In this document: piece after piece, positions 49,101 to 61,869 of the stretch
Layout of the letters: each line of letters begins with the position of its first letter
Numbering within the stretch: position 1 is the stretch's first letter
Translations under genes and position numbers: made by a program
Notes under the pieces: generated by a model
The model's database searches: none
Told to the model about the DNA's origin: nothing
The model's input: only the letters and a program-made list of their open reading frames with translations
Origin: Prosapia bicincta
Lineage: Eukaryota > Arthropoda > Insecta > Hemiptera > Cercopidae
Direction of reading: 5' to 3'
Assembly: GCA_036971475.1 (NCBI GenBank)
Contig: JBAIZL010000005.1
Coordinates: 169,623,886-169,687,885, forward strand
Length of the DNA: 64,000 nt

Positions 49101-50399
49101 AGCTTCCTTTCGAATCTTATAAGGATGGATAAGAAAATCAAGTGCTCTTAAATTAGCTAAAATAATTATATTAAAAAGTAGGAGGGGTGCAAAAAGGATA
49201 GCTTTGGGGCTTACTCCAACTCTCAAATAAAATATAAAGTCGGTTTTTAACCTTCACTTGGTATATATACTTTAAATTGCGCAGTTTTATAACAAATTTG
49301 ATATCAGTTTGGAACAAAGAATATTAACCACCTGTATCATACCTTGTCCTCCATATTTGAAAATTAAAACTTTCATTGAGCGCCTAAATTGTTTAGCTAT
49401 TTGTTGTACCCACGAGAGGGTCTCTATAACAAAGGATAAATTATGTAACAAATCCTCACTCACTTAAGTAAGCTAACAAATTTAAATCTCTCAGTTCGCA
49501 AACTTGTGTCTAATTACAGAATTATGAAATAATATTTACTGTATTTTAAATTTTCCGTTTTGAGTATAAACTAGCTGCTAGCACTACCCCCCGAAATCTC
49601 AATATCAAGCATTCTTCCCTAAGAAATATAATTTGTCCCTCCTATGTTAATTAGGTGACACACGCCTGAAGTGGTAGACATCCCGCCGATAATCAACTAC
49701 TATTTACATAAGTATTAATCATTATTTATCGTTACACTTTATACCGAAACATTAAGACCAGAAAGTTTGTACAGCTTTCGGAATGCAAGTAATGAATACA
49801 AACTATTTGGAACTTTAGCAAACTGGAGCAGCAATCTATTATGAACCATTAGTTCATTGCCTCGAGGGATATTTCGATAAATTAATATCTACTATTTCCA
49901 GTTGGTACTGCTAATCAGTATAATCCACTGAATCATTCAAGTAGAAAGAGTAATTTGATTAATATTATAGACCCGTTCTAAACATTGTCATACGTAAATT
50001 GTATGTTCAATAATTTAAGAAAAAAAACTGTATATTTAAGTGTTGTATGTATGTTCTTAAAAAACAAATATTAGGGTGAAGTTTTAGATTCCAGTTTTAG
50101 ATTTTAGACTTTTGAACAAAATTATCTTTTGTCAAATTTTAAACTTTTGTTTAAAAATTATAGCTTTATACATTATTTCTTTATTAACATTATTCCAAGT
50201 TTGTGAAATATTTACTCAATAGCTTCAAGTTTAAAATAATGTGTATAGAGCACTAAAAACCGTGTAAAACATTTCCCCCATACGGTAATTTAGTGAAAGC
50301 TTCTCGTGGCATATAAAACAAATTCATTTTTTTGTTTCTTCCGGTTAGCATTTACTAACACTATGAATCTGATATTTTTTGTGTAGTTACAAATAATCA
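46171..50399. other. Conserved non-coding right-arm block
   Basis: Mirror of 25,600-29,600. It holds the right copy of the 128-bp identical tract. Short frames (for example 47,812-47,994 minus, 60 codons) are not recognised, and their left counterparts differ by indels. Confidence 0.55.
49685..49812. other. 128-bp tract identical between arms (right copy)
   Basis: Exact reverse complement of 26,202-26,329; see that entry. Confidence 0.85.
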
Positions 50400-51061
50400 G
50401 AACTCTAATATAGCACAAGACAATTAAATAATTAGTTTTTTTAATATTCCAGTTTTGGCCCTTTATAGTCTCACCATCAAGACTTAATCACAATACTACT
50501 GCAAAAATAAATGTAATTAGTTATGTTTTCTAATAATAATGTGTTAATAACTTAGGTAGCTGATAAACACCTGTTCCAACCCCTGTTGAAATCAAATCTA
50601 CTTCAGGTAAGCGACCCTGGCTACGACATAAATTTCCCCACTTTCTTTACAAAGTCTCCATTACGTGCTTTCTTTATTCCTACCAAATTACACCTCCTCT
50701 TACTTGTCATTTCTCTATAATACTGGATAATAAGTAGGTAAATTCATGTAAAATATAACAAAATATAATCTAAATAAAAGTGATACTTGAGAGAATATAA
50801 AATGAGCCACTTCAAGTAAAGTAATGTAAGTACATATATTTTAGCTTAATAGCTCGTATACTTCCTTAAAGTCGTACGACGTATTGATAAGTTGTGCTAA
50901 GTTACTGCATGCATTATTCACTCTTTTATACCCCCAGAACTAAGTCACCAGTTTCGAAATATATCTGCCTTTAAATTAACCTTATTTCCTCGTAAAAGTA
51001 AAATTATTTGATATAGCGAAGTTCTCCTAATTGATGTTGTGTTTTACACAGATCTATTCAA

Positions 51062-51064
<3 letters not shown>

Positions 51065-51136
<72 letters not shown>

Positions 51137-51163
51137 AGAGAGAAAGAGAGAGAGAGAGAGAGC
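51065..51163. repeat. (AT)n-(GA)n microsatellite
   Basis: About 69 bp AT then 28 bp GA. It marks the point at which the left arm carries the 2.1-kb (GT)n-bounded segment. Confidence 0.95.
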
Positions 51164-51529
51164 ATTACAATTTTTTCCACAACTGTATTTCAAGATTAAA
51201 ATAAATAAACGTTACATTTCTCGTAAAACAAAGCAGAAACTTTCATCCTTTTCTATTCGATTCTACAATCACCCAGCATTCAGGACCTACAAATAAATGT
51301 GGTACTTCGTAATCCTTTCAATCAAATGGTAGTTTTCTAAACCAATAAACCGAAATTGCGTCTGTCTGTGATAACTTTACAACCACCTGTCCTCCCAATC
51401 AAGTCCTCATTTATTATTGGGTACAAACCATTGCTGTTGGAAGGTAAATTACATTCAGTGTCCGGGAAATCTTTTCTACAATTAATCACTTGAACAATAG
51501 TTTATGACCATCTGAACTTTAAATTTTGT

Positions 51530-52110
51530 GAATTTGGTAAAACTTGTTAAGACAGACATAGGACCTACTTATCCACAGCACATCAAACAACCTTATTGGG
51601 TTTTTGTGTTGGATAGTGTGGTTTGATGCGTTGTGAATAAGTATGTCAGTCTCAGTAAGTTTTAACAAATTTATAAAATTTATATTTCGGATAGTCATAA
51701 AAAATTGTTTTAGTAATTAATTAAGATTCACCGAACGTAATGGCCTACAAAATTCAAGAATGTTTCTACAAGTTTTATTAATAAATCGGTTGCAATTGAA
51801 CGTATTTTTAATACTTTTTAATATTTAAAAAGTTTTCTTTTAAAATGTTTTTTGACATAGATAGTTTTACAGTTCTAAAATAGGTAATTTGTGTGAAACA
51901 TGATTTTATAACGACAAATCATTACTTTCCTTAGTGAAATCCAATAGTTAAGACAAAATAAGAATAAATTTATAACCTCAATATGTTTTGCTATATATTT
52001 TACGTTGTAAATTAAATTAATTTTGTTCAGTACTTCTGAAGATGGTTACCTAGTAATCGAAATGTACATAAAGCAAATAAATAAATTTATTCTGTGGTTA
52101 TTGGGTTTGT
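51530..52110. mobile_element. 0.6-kb right-arm-specific insert with hairpin and hammerhead-like motif
   Basis: The sequence on either side (51,470 and 52,140) matches adjacent left-arm sequence near 21.6-21.8 kb. The 5' part has inverted arms: AACTTGTTAAGACAGACATA at about 51,541 with a reverse-complement partner ending near 51,665, and CACATCAAAC with GTTTGATGCG inside them. The 3' part has the motif at 52,036-52,068. It may be a non-autonomous PLE-related element. Confidence 0.5.
52036..52068 (+). ncRNA. Hammerhead-ribozyme-like motif
   Basis: CTGAAGA at 52,036-52,042 (fits CUGANGA), an extra T, the stem GGTTAC/GTAATC with loop CTA, GAAA at 52,059-52,062, then the self-complementary ATGTACAT and A. 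Helix I has only about three pairs (CTT with AAG). The layout, including the extra T, matches the motif at 41.3 kb. Confidence 0.45.
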
Positions 52111-52719
52111 TATTTAAAATATTATAAATCCAATAGTGTTTAAATAATAATAATGACTTTTTTTATAGAAGAAAGTCCTTTTCCCTTTTTATTCCCTCTT
52201 TTATTCGGATTGCATAGAAGAATTATGACAGAACTATCTTAATTTGATCTCTCTTTAAAATAAAACTATTTTACCCAAGACAAAAAACATAGGGACTGAA
52301 AATTAACTTATAGTGTGACTCTATCCCGCATCGGATAGTATATTAGTATTATCATGTTATTATTATCTCAGTTATGTATTTAATGAATACTAATTAAATT
52401 AAATTTTTCAATTTTACATAATATTTCCACAAATAACTTACTTTTAGACGAATAAAACCTCTTTCTATGCTCCTAATAATACTTTTGAATTAATAAAACA
52501 TTTTAACAATATTTTTTCGACATTTTATATTCATTTTAAGAAAATAAGCGGGATCAGAAGAAAGGAGGTAAGATGTATTGCTTAACGTTATTTAAAATCA
52601 CAGAGTACAAAAACTTGTCTTTTTTACAAGGATAATAATGGTTGAAACTTCTAGTATTTTCCCCCCTAATTCTAATTTTTAAATGATCTTTCTCTATCTA
52701 ATAAGGTACATACTTGGAA

Positions 52720-53260
52720 AATAAATCGCCTGGTAGGGGTTACAAACAGGGAAGTCGTTTTCAGGTAAGTGAAAACATAACTGTCCTCTATTCTCATTAA
52801 AGAAAAATAATTATGTTCTTTTGTTAGACCTAAGAAATTCCATTTGATTCCAATAGGTAATGTAAAGCGTAGATGCTTCTTAAACTCCCAAATGATAGTA
52901 GGTTTCCTTCTGGGTCACCATCACTACACGTGAGTACCATAAAAACCCCTATATCTCCTACTTGGGGTTTTACGCCCCTACGTTAATCCTACATTCAAAA
53001 TACTTTCCTTCTTCTTATGTAATTTTAGTTATACAGTAAAATCTCTTTAATCCGGCCCTTCGCCTCCCAGGGTTCACCAGTAATCCGGTATCAAGAATGG
53101 AAGATGGAAACATACCTTGTATATTTTATACTGTATGTCGATGACAGTGACCAAGTTGGCAAACTATTTCGAGCGTATGTTGTAAAGTGACCATTATTGA
53201 AGTGCTAATAAACAATGTCGTTGCAGTGTGAGGTAACTGTGCTGCTAATCTCCTTAAACC
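52720..53260. other. Right-arm mirror of the pogo-like element and its flank
   Basis: 52,720-53,030 pairs with 20,640-20,910. TACAGTAAAATCTCTTTAAT at about 53,034 followed by CCGGC is the terminus seen inverted at 20.6 kb, and the opposite end lies near 53,215-53,262 (GTGAGGTAACTGTGCTG). Confidence 0.5.
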
Positions 53261-54631
53261 AAAAAAAATATTATTTATTTATTTAATACTTTGCATTACC
53301 TTGTTGTGTTTGATTCATTCCTTTCACTTTTACTATCACTACAATACGCTTAATAAAATATTCTATATGTAGGCCAGTATTAGATAAAAAATAGACTTAT
53401 ATTATATTTTATATTAAAAGTTAGAGTTTAGCTTATAAGATTAAATATATAAGAAATTCACAATGATATACACTTTATTCAAAACACAAATTTAACTGGA
53501 ACTTGTGTATACACTTGAATCAGAAATAGTGAAAAGTGTTTACATGTGTGTATTTCTTCTATGTAATCTGGTGTTTTTATTACTCTCGCAGTATCCCAGT
53601 CCCCTATCTGTCGAATTACTAAGAGTTAACTGTACTGTTAACAAAAAAAATCCTTATCTATTTAATACTTTTCGTGGCCTTGTGACTGATTCATTATTTA
53701 CTTTTGGTATAATTACAATATGCTTATGTTACATATGTAGTGATACTGTATACTTGGCAATCTGCAAATATATGAAACGAATGTTTTCAATGAAACTTTG
53801 TGTTTGAGCTGAGATCTGATTAAAAAGACAATAGTTTATGTAATCAAATGTTAAAAAGCCTGAACTACAACAAATGTAAATATTCTATATGTGGGCCAGT
53901 ATTAGATATAAACCAGACTTATATTTTATATTAAAAGTTAGAGTTTAGCTTATAAGATTAAATATATAAGAAATGAACACTGATATACACTTTCTTCAAA
54001 ACACAAATTTTAACCAGAACATGTGTAAACACTTGAATCAGAACTAGAACAGAAAAGTGTATATTTCTTAAACATTTATATTATTAAAATTTTTTAAATG
54101 TATTCATTCATTTACTGTCCAGAGCCATCACTGGTTTCACTGTGAAACCCAACTTTATTTATCCTACAAACTTTTGTTTCTTCTCTCGGTAAACATCTAT
54201 CTTCAATTACCTTGTGAACAGGTTGCCTCCACCTACACTAATCTGCCGCGATGACTTAATTTTCTACTAATACCAGCACTAATGTACTATTACGTTATTT
54301 CTTTAGTCCTTTAAAGTTATATATTTCCTTGCTTTTCCTTCTTACAAAAAATATACTCTATACTTCTTTAATAATTCGGTAAAGATTATGTGTATTTCAT
54401 GTACTCACTCCTGCATATAAAGTATTATGTCATTATACGATCTATATATTCTACCACGAGATTTTATGCCTCTATCCCTACATATAGTCCTTTTTTATCC
54501 TTTGTATGACTCCAAAGAAATACTAAAAAAATGAGCAAGCGATTACTTCGTCTGATTTACGTATATTTATTTTGATCTAGGTTAGTTTTAAAAATGATTT
54601 AATACAAACATTTAATAAAATGAATATACCT

Positions 54632-54635
<4 letters not shown>

Positions 54636-54691
<56 letters not shown>
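54636..54691. repeat. (GA)n microsatellite
   Basis: About 56 bp of pure GA at the end of one duplicated unit. Confidence 0.95.
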
Positions 54692-54693
<2 letters not shown>

Positions 54694-55940
54694 TAGTTTT
54701 GCCTATTTTTGGTGTTTAAATACCTTCTGTATAAATATTTACATTCAAAAAAAAAAAAAAAATCATTTCATCAAGACACTTTGTGGTAAAACGCCGCTGA
54801 ACAGGTAAATGCACTTTAGCGTCAATAGGCAAAATCGGCGTTCTATAGCCAATTTGGCAACAGCTCTCGAAAAATCTTCCAACAAGTAAGGTGGAATAAC
54901 TTATTTTTTTGGAAATAATTTTTTTTGTTAAATAAGTCTTATTATATTACAGTGTAGTAAAACCTTGATAAATTGTGTTTATGTATATTGGATTTTAGAG
55001 ACTCTAGTATTATAGCTACTAAAATCATTGTCGGTGGCTAATGGTTGTCCTTATAGAGAGCATTGTACATCCGAACCGATCAGGTCCTTCATTGTTTCTC
55101 AGATGTAGGAAGCTTAATTGATATCCCTTGTTCATCAACTTTGAATATGGGTCAAGAGCAAAGTTTAGATGGAAACTTCCAAACAAAACTACCTTGTGAC
55201 AGTTCAATAAAATGTTGACACGATTTTAAGCATTTGTATTCGTATTTCGACAGACTATCAATATATGAAATTTATTTTTTTATTTTAATCTTGAATCAAA
55301 TTCTGTTGTTAAATTAATTCATGTTTATCTTGATCTGGTTTGAAAGATATAGGGGATTAAAACACTTTAAATTCAATTTATTTTCATTAGGCCTATGAAC
55401 TAAAATCTGAATAAATTTAATATTTAAACATTACATAATAGTGTTTTAGACTAGAGTTTTATCGAAACACTTGACCTACATATGAAATAAAATCCATTTT
55501 TATTTTAAATATATCAAAGAATTTAGTTTTGTATCTGTTTTTATTAAACTGTCAAAATGTCGACGTTATATACCATACACAAGATATTAAATAAACTTTG
55601 TCCCTCTATTTTTTATTTAGTAGCAGCTTGTCATTGCTTTATATGTCAATACGTCAGCATGGGTCTCTTATAACAACTTCTAAACTATTTCAAACATCCA
55701 ATAGTAAGTTTAATGCTAATAATAATAATAAAAAAATTCAAAATGTCTAGGAACCATCTGATGTAGAAAGTAATGTGGGTTAATAATATATTACACATGC
55801 TGAACTTCAAAACCAAAAATTGCTCTACTACAACCAGTCCTAAAAACATAGGTGAAAAAATACGAAAGTAAGTAACGGGAAGCTGAACTTCAAAATCTAA
55901 AATTGCTCTACTACAACCACACGCTACATACTTTGTTGTG
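54692..55940. other. AT-rich stretch between the two long right-arm duplicates
   Basis: No gene seen. It contains a local repeat of GCTGAACTTCAAAA(C/T)C(T/C)AAAATTGCTCTACTACAACCA-type sequence near 55,800 and 55,880. Confidence 0.4.
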
Positions 55941-56859
55941 TCTGATTCATTATTTACTTTTGGTATAATTACAATATGCTTATAATATGTAGGGATACTG
56001 TATATTTGACAATCTGCAAATATATGAGACGCATGTTGTCAATGAAACTGTGTGTTCAAGCTGAGGTCTGATTAAAAAGACAATAGTTTTGTGTCATCAA
56101 ATTTTAAAAAGCCTAAGCTACAAAAAATCTAAATATTCTTTATGTAGGCCAGTATTAGATAAAAACTATACTTATATTTTATATTAATAGCTAGAGTTTA
56201 GCTCATGACATTAAATGTATAAGAAATGCACACTGATATACACTTTTTTTTAAACACAAATTTTAACCAGAACATGGGTGTACACTTGAATCAGAACTGG
56301 TGAAAAATGTATACATGTGTTTATTTCTAAAATATTTATTATATTAAAAATTTTCAAATGTATTCATTTACGCTGCAGAACCATTCACTGAGAAGCCCAA
56401 CTTTATTTATCCTACAAAATCCTTTGTTTTCTTTTTCTCTTCAACATGTTATCTCGGTAAACATCTATTTTCAATTAGCTTGTGAACAGGTTGACTCTAT
56501 CTACACTAATCGGCCGCGATGAAGTAATTTTCTACTAATACCAGCACACATATACTATTACGTCATTTATTTATACTTTTCCAATTATATATTTCCTTCC
56601 TACAAGAGTGTGTAACTCTATACTTCTTTAAAACCCCGTAAAGAATATGTGTATTTCATGTACTCACCCATGCATATAAAGTATTATTCCATCATACGAT
56701 CTATATTTTCTACCACGAGATCGTGTGCCTCATATGGTCCTTTCTTAACCATTGTATGACACCAAAATACTACTACAAACAAAATGAGCAAGCATCTTTG
56801 TTCTTGGTTAGTCTTAAAGATGATTATAAACATTTAAAAAAATAATACACCTAAAACAA

Positions 56860-56874
56860 AAAGAGAGAGCTAGA

Positions 56875-56918
<44 letters not shown>

Positions 56919-56950
56919 TACAGAGAGAAAGAGAGAGAGAGAGAAAGACA

Positions 56951-56983
<33 letters not shown>

Positions 56984-56999
56984 AGAGAAGGAAGGAAAG
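56860..56999. repeat. Imperfect (GA)n microsatellite
   Basis: About 140 bp of GA-rich repeat at the end of the second duplicated unit. The minus-strand open frame across it is an artefact. Confidence 0.95.
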
Positions 57000-57229
57000 A
57001 GACCATAAACCGAGAAAGATCTATATAAGAATATATTTATAAAAAAATAATAAAATCTATATTGGTTCATCATGTTTATTTCGAAAATGTCAATATGGTT
57101 TAATCGATTCATTTCTACTTATATCTTTATTTCAATTATTTATTTTAAAATTACATTTCATAAGTATATTAGAAATCCACATAAACTTTTAGTCGTTTAT
57201 ATGAGATTCGTATATAAATAAACGAGGTT

Positions 57230-58010
57230 TAATATACTCTCGGTTAAACAGACTTTTGAAGCAATACATTTATTATTCATTCATTTTGATCCTCACAAAG
57301 TTATATAAATAAACTCTTACATCGCCATTCATGAAAGTATTAAGTTGAAAACCAGCCAGTGTAAAGAATTTTAAAAACAATATTTGTACATTGTTGAAAT
57401 AATTTATGTAAATTGTTGATAGTAACGGCGCACCCTGGCGGTATTAATTTACTATCTGGCATTCACAGTGAGAATATATTATATTCAAATTCCATTACTT
57501 ATCACCAACTAAAGAGGACAGTGCGGTAGAAAATCCAATTAAAAGACAAGAATCTCTTTCAATAGGGTTTAATTTAATCCCTGTAAGACACAACGTTCGA
57601 CAGAGCTCGGAATGGTGCTTCCTTCTAACACTGGCTATCTTGCATTTTTCACATTGTGCAGAGATTTCTCGCAGCTTTATGTGATCCTAATTCTGTATTC
57701 TAGATCCTGCCCACGTCAGGAGTTATAATCAACAGCAGATCATTCTTTTACAGAACTGAAAGTTATAGTAAGTAGTTTTGCCATTTGTTTTAATATGATT
57801 TTATTATAATTTCATTTAACGAGTGTACTAAGGGTCAAGGCTAATCCAAACTAATGCGTATAAAGGGGACGTCAGAAACCAGCAAGACAGTTTGCACTCG
57901 ATTACCTACCGTATGTGACCAAATAAAGGCAATACGAATAACAAATACGTAAGAGCGTCGTTCAGAAACTTAAAACTCATATTTACCTCAAACGGCCTAA
58001 CCTCTCGAAA
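57230..58010. other. Conserved right-arm block, mirror of 18.2-18.93 kb
   Basis: Pairs with the left arm, including the region of the 96-codon left frame, but with indels that break that frame here. No gene called. Confidence 0.5.
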
Positions 58011-58925
58011 CCAGACTTCTCATGTGATATGTGTTCCGTTTCTATTACGTGGTAAGGAAACATGGAAAATGTATGAAACCTTAATGGAAGAGGTTAATAC
58101 TTTGAATGTAGGCTATAGACGATCCTACAAATATTTGGAACTCACTATATCACTGATTGGGCCAGAAGAGGAAGAGATGATATGCAAGAGGAGAAAGCGA
58201 AAATAAAACCTAGGATTAGGAGGCGCTTAGTTCCAACCATAGCATCTAGGTTCGGATTGTCAATGACGCAGCTATTCGGATTTTACATCGGAAGTGCAAA
58301 CAGCATCGGAAAAGCCTATTAAAAAGAGTTATTTCATGAACATTCACAAATGTACATAAAGAAGAACAGTGGGCTATAGGCCTATAACTAAGTGTAATTT
58401 ACAGGGGTTTTTGAATTTACTTATTTGAGAAATTATATCAAATCTCGAGTTCGTAATAGTTCCTTATATCCATAGCTCCCACGAACGTTTTAGGGGCCTA
58501 TGTGTTCCATTCCTTACTGTTTCATTTCTTAATAATGAACTGTTTAATAGTATACGATGTCTTTATAGATACGGTCATCTTTAAAGAATAAACACTTAAT
58601 GAGCCCTCAACAACTCCACCCCTCGTATACACGACTCTTCCAGAACTATTAACTAATGCAAGCATGTTATTTTGGAGAATCGCCTGATGTTTGGTGAGAC
58701 CAAATTTAGTAAAGTATTGTAGAACATGTTTTGCTACACAAATTTTATACTCTGGATAAAGAAAAAAAAAATCAGCGGCTGGAGTTTTCAGGTCAGGGTA
58801 AAATAGCGGAAGAGTTATTATTGTTACCGAAGAAACTACAGTTCTTTTCACAAGCACAGTCCAAGCATATATCATGGGACTGATATCGCCTACTTTCAAG
58901 CGTTACCGATTAAACTCGTCGTGCT
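58011..58925. other. 0.9-kb right-arm-specific segment with two short unrecognised frames
   Basis: The left arm passes directly from sequence matching 57,990 to sequence matching 59,000, so this block is in one arm only. A plus frame (58,024-58,206, 60 codons) and a minus frame (58,522-58,899, 125 codons) are open. I recognise no domain in either. The 125-codon frame is the longest unassigned frame in the right arm and could be a fragment of a mobile-element protein, but nothing proves it. Confidence 0.4.
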
Positions 58926-59103
58926 GCAGTCTGAAAAGTTATTTTTGTTATGTAAGTTATGTTTTGTTATGTTTGTTAGTCTACTACGTTGTGTAAATAT
59001 TATTGTTATTTTTAAAACAGCAACTTTTGTTAATAGTTTTATTAGAAAATACCTAGAATCTCCAAAACTCTAATTATAAAAAACAAAAAAATTATATATT
59101 ATT

Positions 59104-59167
59104 GGTAAAACCTTTACATGAAAAACTGATGTCCATAAGATTTAACAATATGTACGGAATTTCACTA

Positions 59168-59212
<45 letters not shown>
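59104..59212. repeat. Half of the foldback element followed by (AT)n
   Basis: TACGGAATTTCACTACCTAT matches one arm of the palindromic element at 17,749-17,942; the second arm is replaced by an (AT)n tract at 59,170-59,212. Confidence 0.75.
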
Positions 59213-59214
<2 letters not shown>

Positions 59215-60302
59215 CGGCATTTGTAAAGCTTAGTAGTTTTTCGAGGCAATGATGTGTTTAAATGTATTCCAGCGACCTTTCGACCTTATTCTCAGCCATA
59301 TATATTTAGTTCATAATTATCTTTATGCCACAAAAATATAAATAAAATAAACTAATTTATACCAAGTGAAAAATGCTTTTGTTTTTAATAATTTAGCTAG
59401 AACCATTCTTGTTTTTTTAAATTTTCCTTACTGAAATTCCTCATATCAAATTTCCAGTAATGAGATGTTGGGTGACTTTGGGGACGTTGGCTCTTGAGTA
59501 AAGCTCAAGAATAAATAAACGTTGCCACTTAAAACTCCTTGAATTAATATTGGCGGAAGGAAATGAATACTGCCATCTAGGGGAATCCGAGATGTGATTT
59601 CAATGATACTGTGACGACGTAAATTAAATTAATATTGACGATAGTCTTAATCAAATCCTTTGCTCAATAAATTCTAAAATTACAAACGGAAATTTAATAT
59701 TAGGCTACTTTTATCCAAAGATCGTATTTATGTATTTTTTAGTGGATAGAAAATTGCGTATCCTCAATAAAGTTTTAACTGTAGATTCACTATCATCCCG
59801 TTCTGTAGACTAAAGAAGACCTGGAACATATTCTTCATGGCTTGAATAAGCTACCCTTCTAATGGTTATCCTCGAGTCATGGTTGAGAGATTTAGCAATC
59901 CTTAGAAATAAAGGAAATGTGGTCTTCCTTGACTATCCTACCATGGAATGTCATCGAATTGAAATCCTCAAAAAGAAAGACTGAAATTTTGATTTCGTTC
60001 TTCACTGAATATTTGTTACGTTACAGCTTCTTTTTAACAACTTAATAAAGCTCATCAATCAGGGGTTGGTAATAATAAATTTTCTATTACCGTTTGACAT
60101 GATCTATTCTAGCATTCATTACGCAAATTATGCCTAAAAGTATTTAAGTAGTATCATAATGTCTATATTTTCGTATTCCGTTACTATGGTTTCAGAATAT
60201 TTAATTTTATAAATAATCCTGCTAATATGAGTAATTAACTAAATATTGTAATTTATTGAGTGTACTATTTATCAGGAAAAGTTTACTTACGGTCAGATAA
60301 AA
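59213..60302. other. Upstream flank of the right PP1 copy
   Basis: Mirror of 16,500-17,560 at roughly 85-90 percent. No gene. It includes the sequence immediately before the PP1 ATG, so any promoter would be shared by both copies. Confidence 0.55.
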
Positions 60303-61168
60303 ATGTCATTTGATATAGAAACGATAATAAATCAGATGTTGGAAGCACGCGGTAAGGATCCGGAACTATTGGAGTTAACTGAAATGGAGATAACGTCTCT
60401 GTCCCTTCAAGCCAGCCATATATTGTTGGAGGAACCAATGCTGCTGGAGATCGAAAGTTCGCGGAATATTTGCGGCGACTTCCACGGCCAGTATGAGGAT
60501 CTGTTGAGAGTGTTCGACTTGGGTTCGTAACCTCCGGTTTGCAGTTACCTCTTCCTGGGTGATTACGTCGACCGCTCAATCTATCGAGACCATATGTCTT
60601 CTGCTTGCCTATAAAATTAAATACCCTGAACATATATACATACTAAGAGGAAACCATGAAAGTTGCAAACGCATTTTACGGACTTTTCGAAGAATGTAAG
60701 CGTGGATACAACATCGAAATTTGTGAGACTTTCAATTCTTGCTTTGATTGTTTACCAGTAACCGCAATCGTCGATGGTAAGATGTTCTGTTGCCATGGAG
60801 GCTTGAGTCCAGAACTGGACAATATGGACCAAATACGCGACATAATCAGACCCATAGGTGTGCCTCCAGAAGAACTTCTCTGTGATTTACTTTGGTCTGA
60901 TCCAGATTCAAACGTTGAACTGTGAGGATCGGACGAACGCGGGATCTCTTGCACCTTCGGGATCGCGGTGGTTAACAGTTTTCTGGAGAAACACGGGTTC
61001 GACTGCATCGTGAGGGCGCAACGTTGTGCCCAACGTTTATTAATTTTTCGCTGACAATAAATTGGTCACGATTTTCACGGCTCCAAATTACTGTAGCCTG
61101 GAAAATTTGGGAGCTTTCATAAAAGTGAGCGGTGATTTATCCTGTTCTTTTGAGATATTACGTTGAAT
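60303..61168 (+). pseudogene. PP1-type serine/threonine phosphatase pseudogene, right-arm copy
   Basis: Mirror of 15,615-16,495. The first frame (60,303-60,530) reads MSFDIETIINQMLEARGKD through [20 protein letters not shown] and ends at TAA (60,528-60,530), the same codon that is TAA in the left copy; [14 protein letters not shown] follows in frame. Then come RGNHES with a 4-nt loss relative to the left copy, the 60,656-60,925 piece with [11 protein letters not shown] and [11 protein letters not shown], a stop replacing the Trp codon after NVEL, and scrambling of the RAHQVV box and the active-site region beyond it. The N-terminal third is cleaner than in the left copy and the C-terminal third is worse, so decay continued independently after the shared stop. 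Confidence 0.9.
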
Positions 61169-61869
61169 TATACAACTTGTAAAGCTTTTGACTTAGATTT
61201 AATGTTATCCTTTGTTTTTATGTCAATACATTGTACTGCTATATATCCTTGTAAAGTTCTATGAATAGACAACTCTCTTCACCCCCATTCAATTTTTCCC
61301 CCTCGTTCTATTTTTTTTCATATTCATTCTTCTCTCTTTATACTCCTTCAGCTCTTTTCAGGTAAGCGACGCATGGATCAAAATATCATTTCCTTAATTT
61401 TAACGTATCCATCTTACTTACCCTTTTTTTACAATTTACCATAGTGAGAAGACACCTTTTTATGTCACCGATACTGTGTATAACTACTTGAGGGGCGCGG
61501 CCCAGCAAACGTTTTTGTATGAAGCGTGAAAAGCCTAGGTCTCCTACTTCCAGCACAAAGGTATTTTATATCCTTACTTTAAATTTACACATATTCATAG
61601 TCCTTACCCATTCATCGTTGGTGATAGTCGTACTAAATAATCACCTTTAAAGTAAAAAAAATATACCGAGATCTATAAATATATGAAAAAAATACCACAT
61701 ACACAGTACGAGTGAGCGCACGCTCGCACCCGCAAACGCAAATTCATATCAAAAGAATTTCTATTAAAAAACATTATTCTCTAAAAAGAAATTTTTGCTA
61801 GACAATAAGAATACACAGTGAATACATTAATTTTAAGTAGGTTTACATTATTTTAAACGCTTTTTATTA
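61169..61869. other. Right-arm flank beyond the PP1 copy
   Basis: 61,180-61,620 pairs with 15,180-15,600. 61,640-61,869 has no clear left partner and no trace of the Penelope-like element. A CGCACGCTCGCACCCGC stretch near 61,715 is unusually GC-rich for this window. No gene. Confidence 0.5.

Larger units (their letters stand above)
53340..56860. repeat. Block present once in the left arm but repeated two to three times here
   Basis: GGCCAGTATTAGATAAAAA-type sequence through to CACTTGAATCAGAA occurs at 53,371-53,520, 53,893-54,045 and 56,145-56,300. A longer unit (TGATTCATTATTTACTTTTG ... GAGAGA) occurs at 53,685-54,690 and 55,945-56,990. The left arm has one copy (about 19,300-20,150). The 100-codon frame at 53,505-53,807 spans a duplication joint and is not conserved in the other copies. 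Confidence 0.75.

Noticed and set aside
53505..53807. 100-codon plus-strand frame as a small membrane protein gene
   Set aside because: It spans repeated units, is broken in the sister copies near 56 kb and in the left arm (19,890-20,129 reads on the other strand), and shows no conserved frame.
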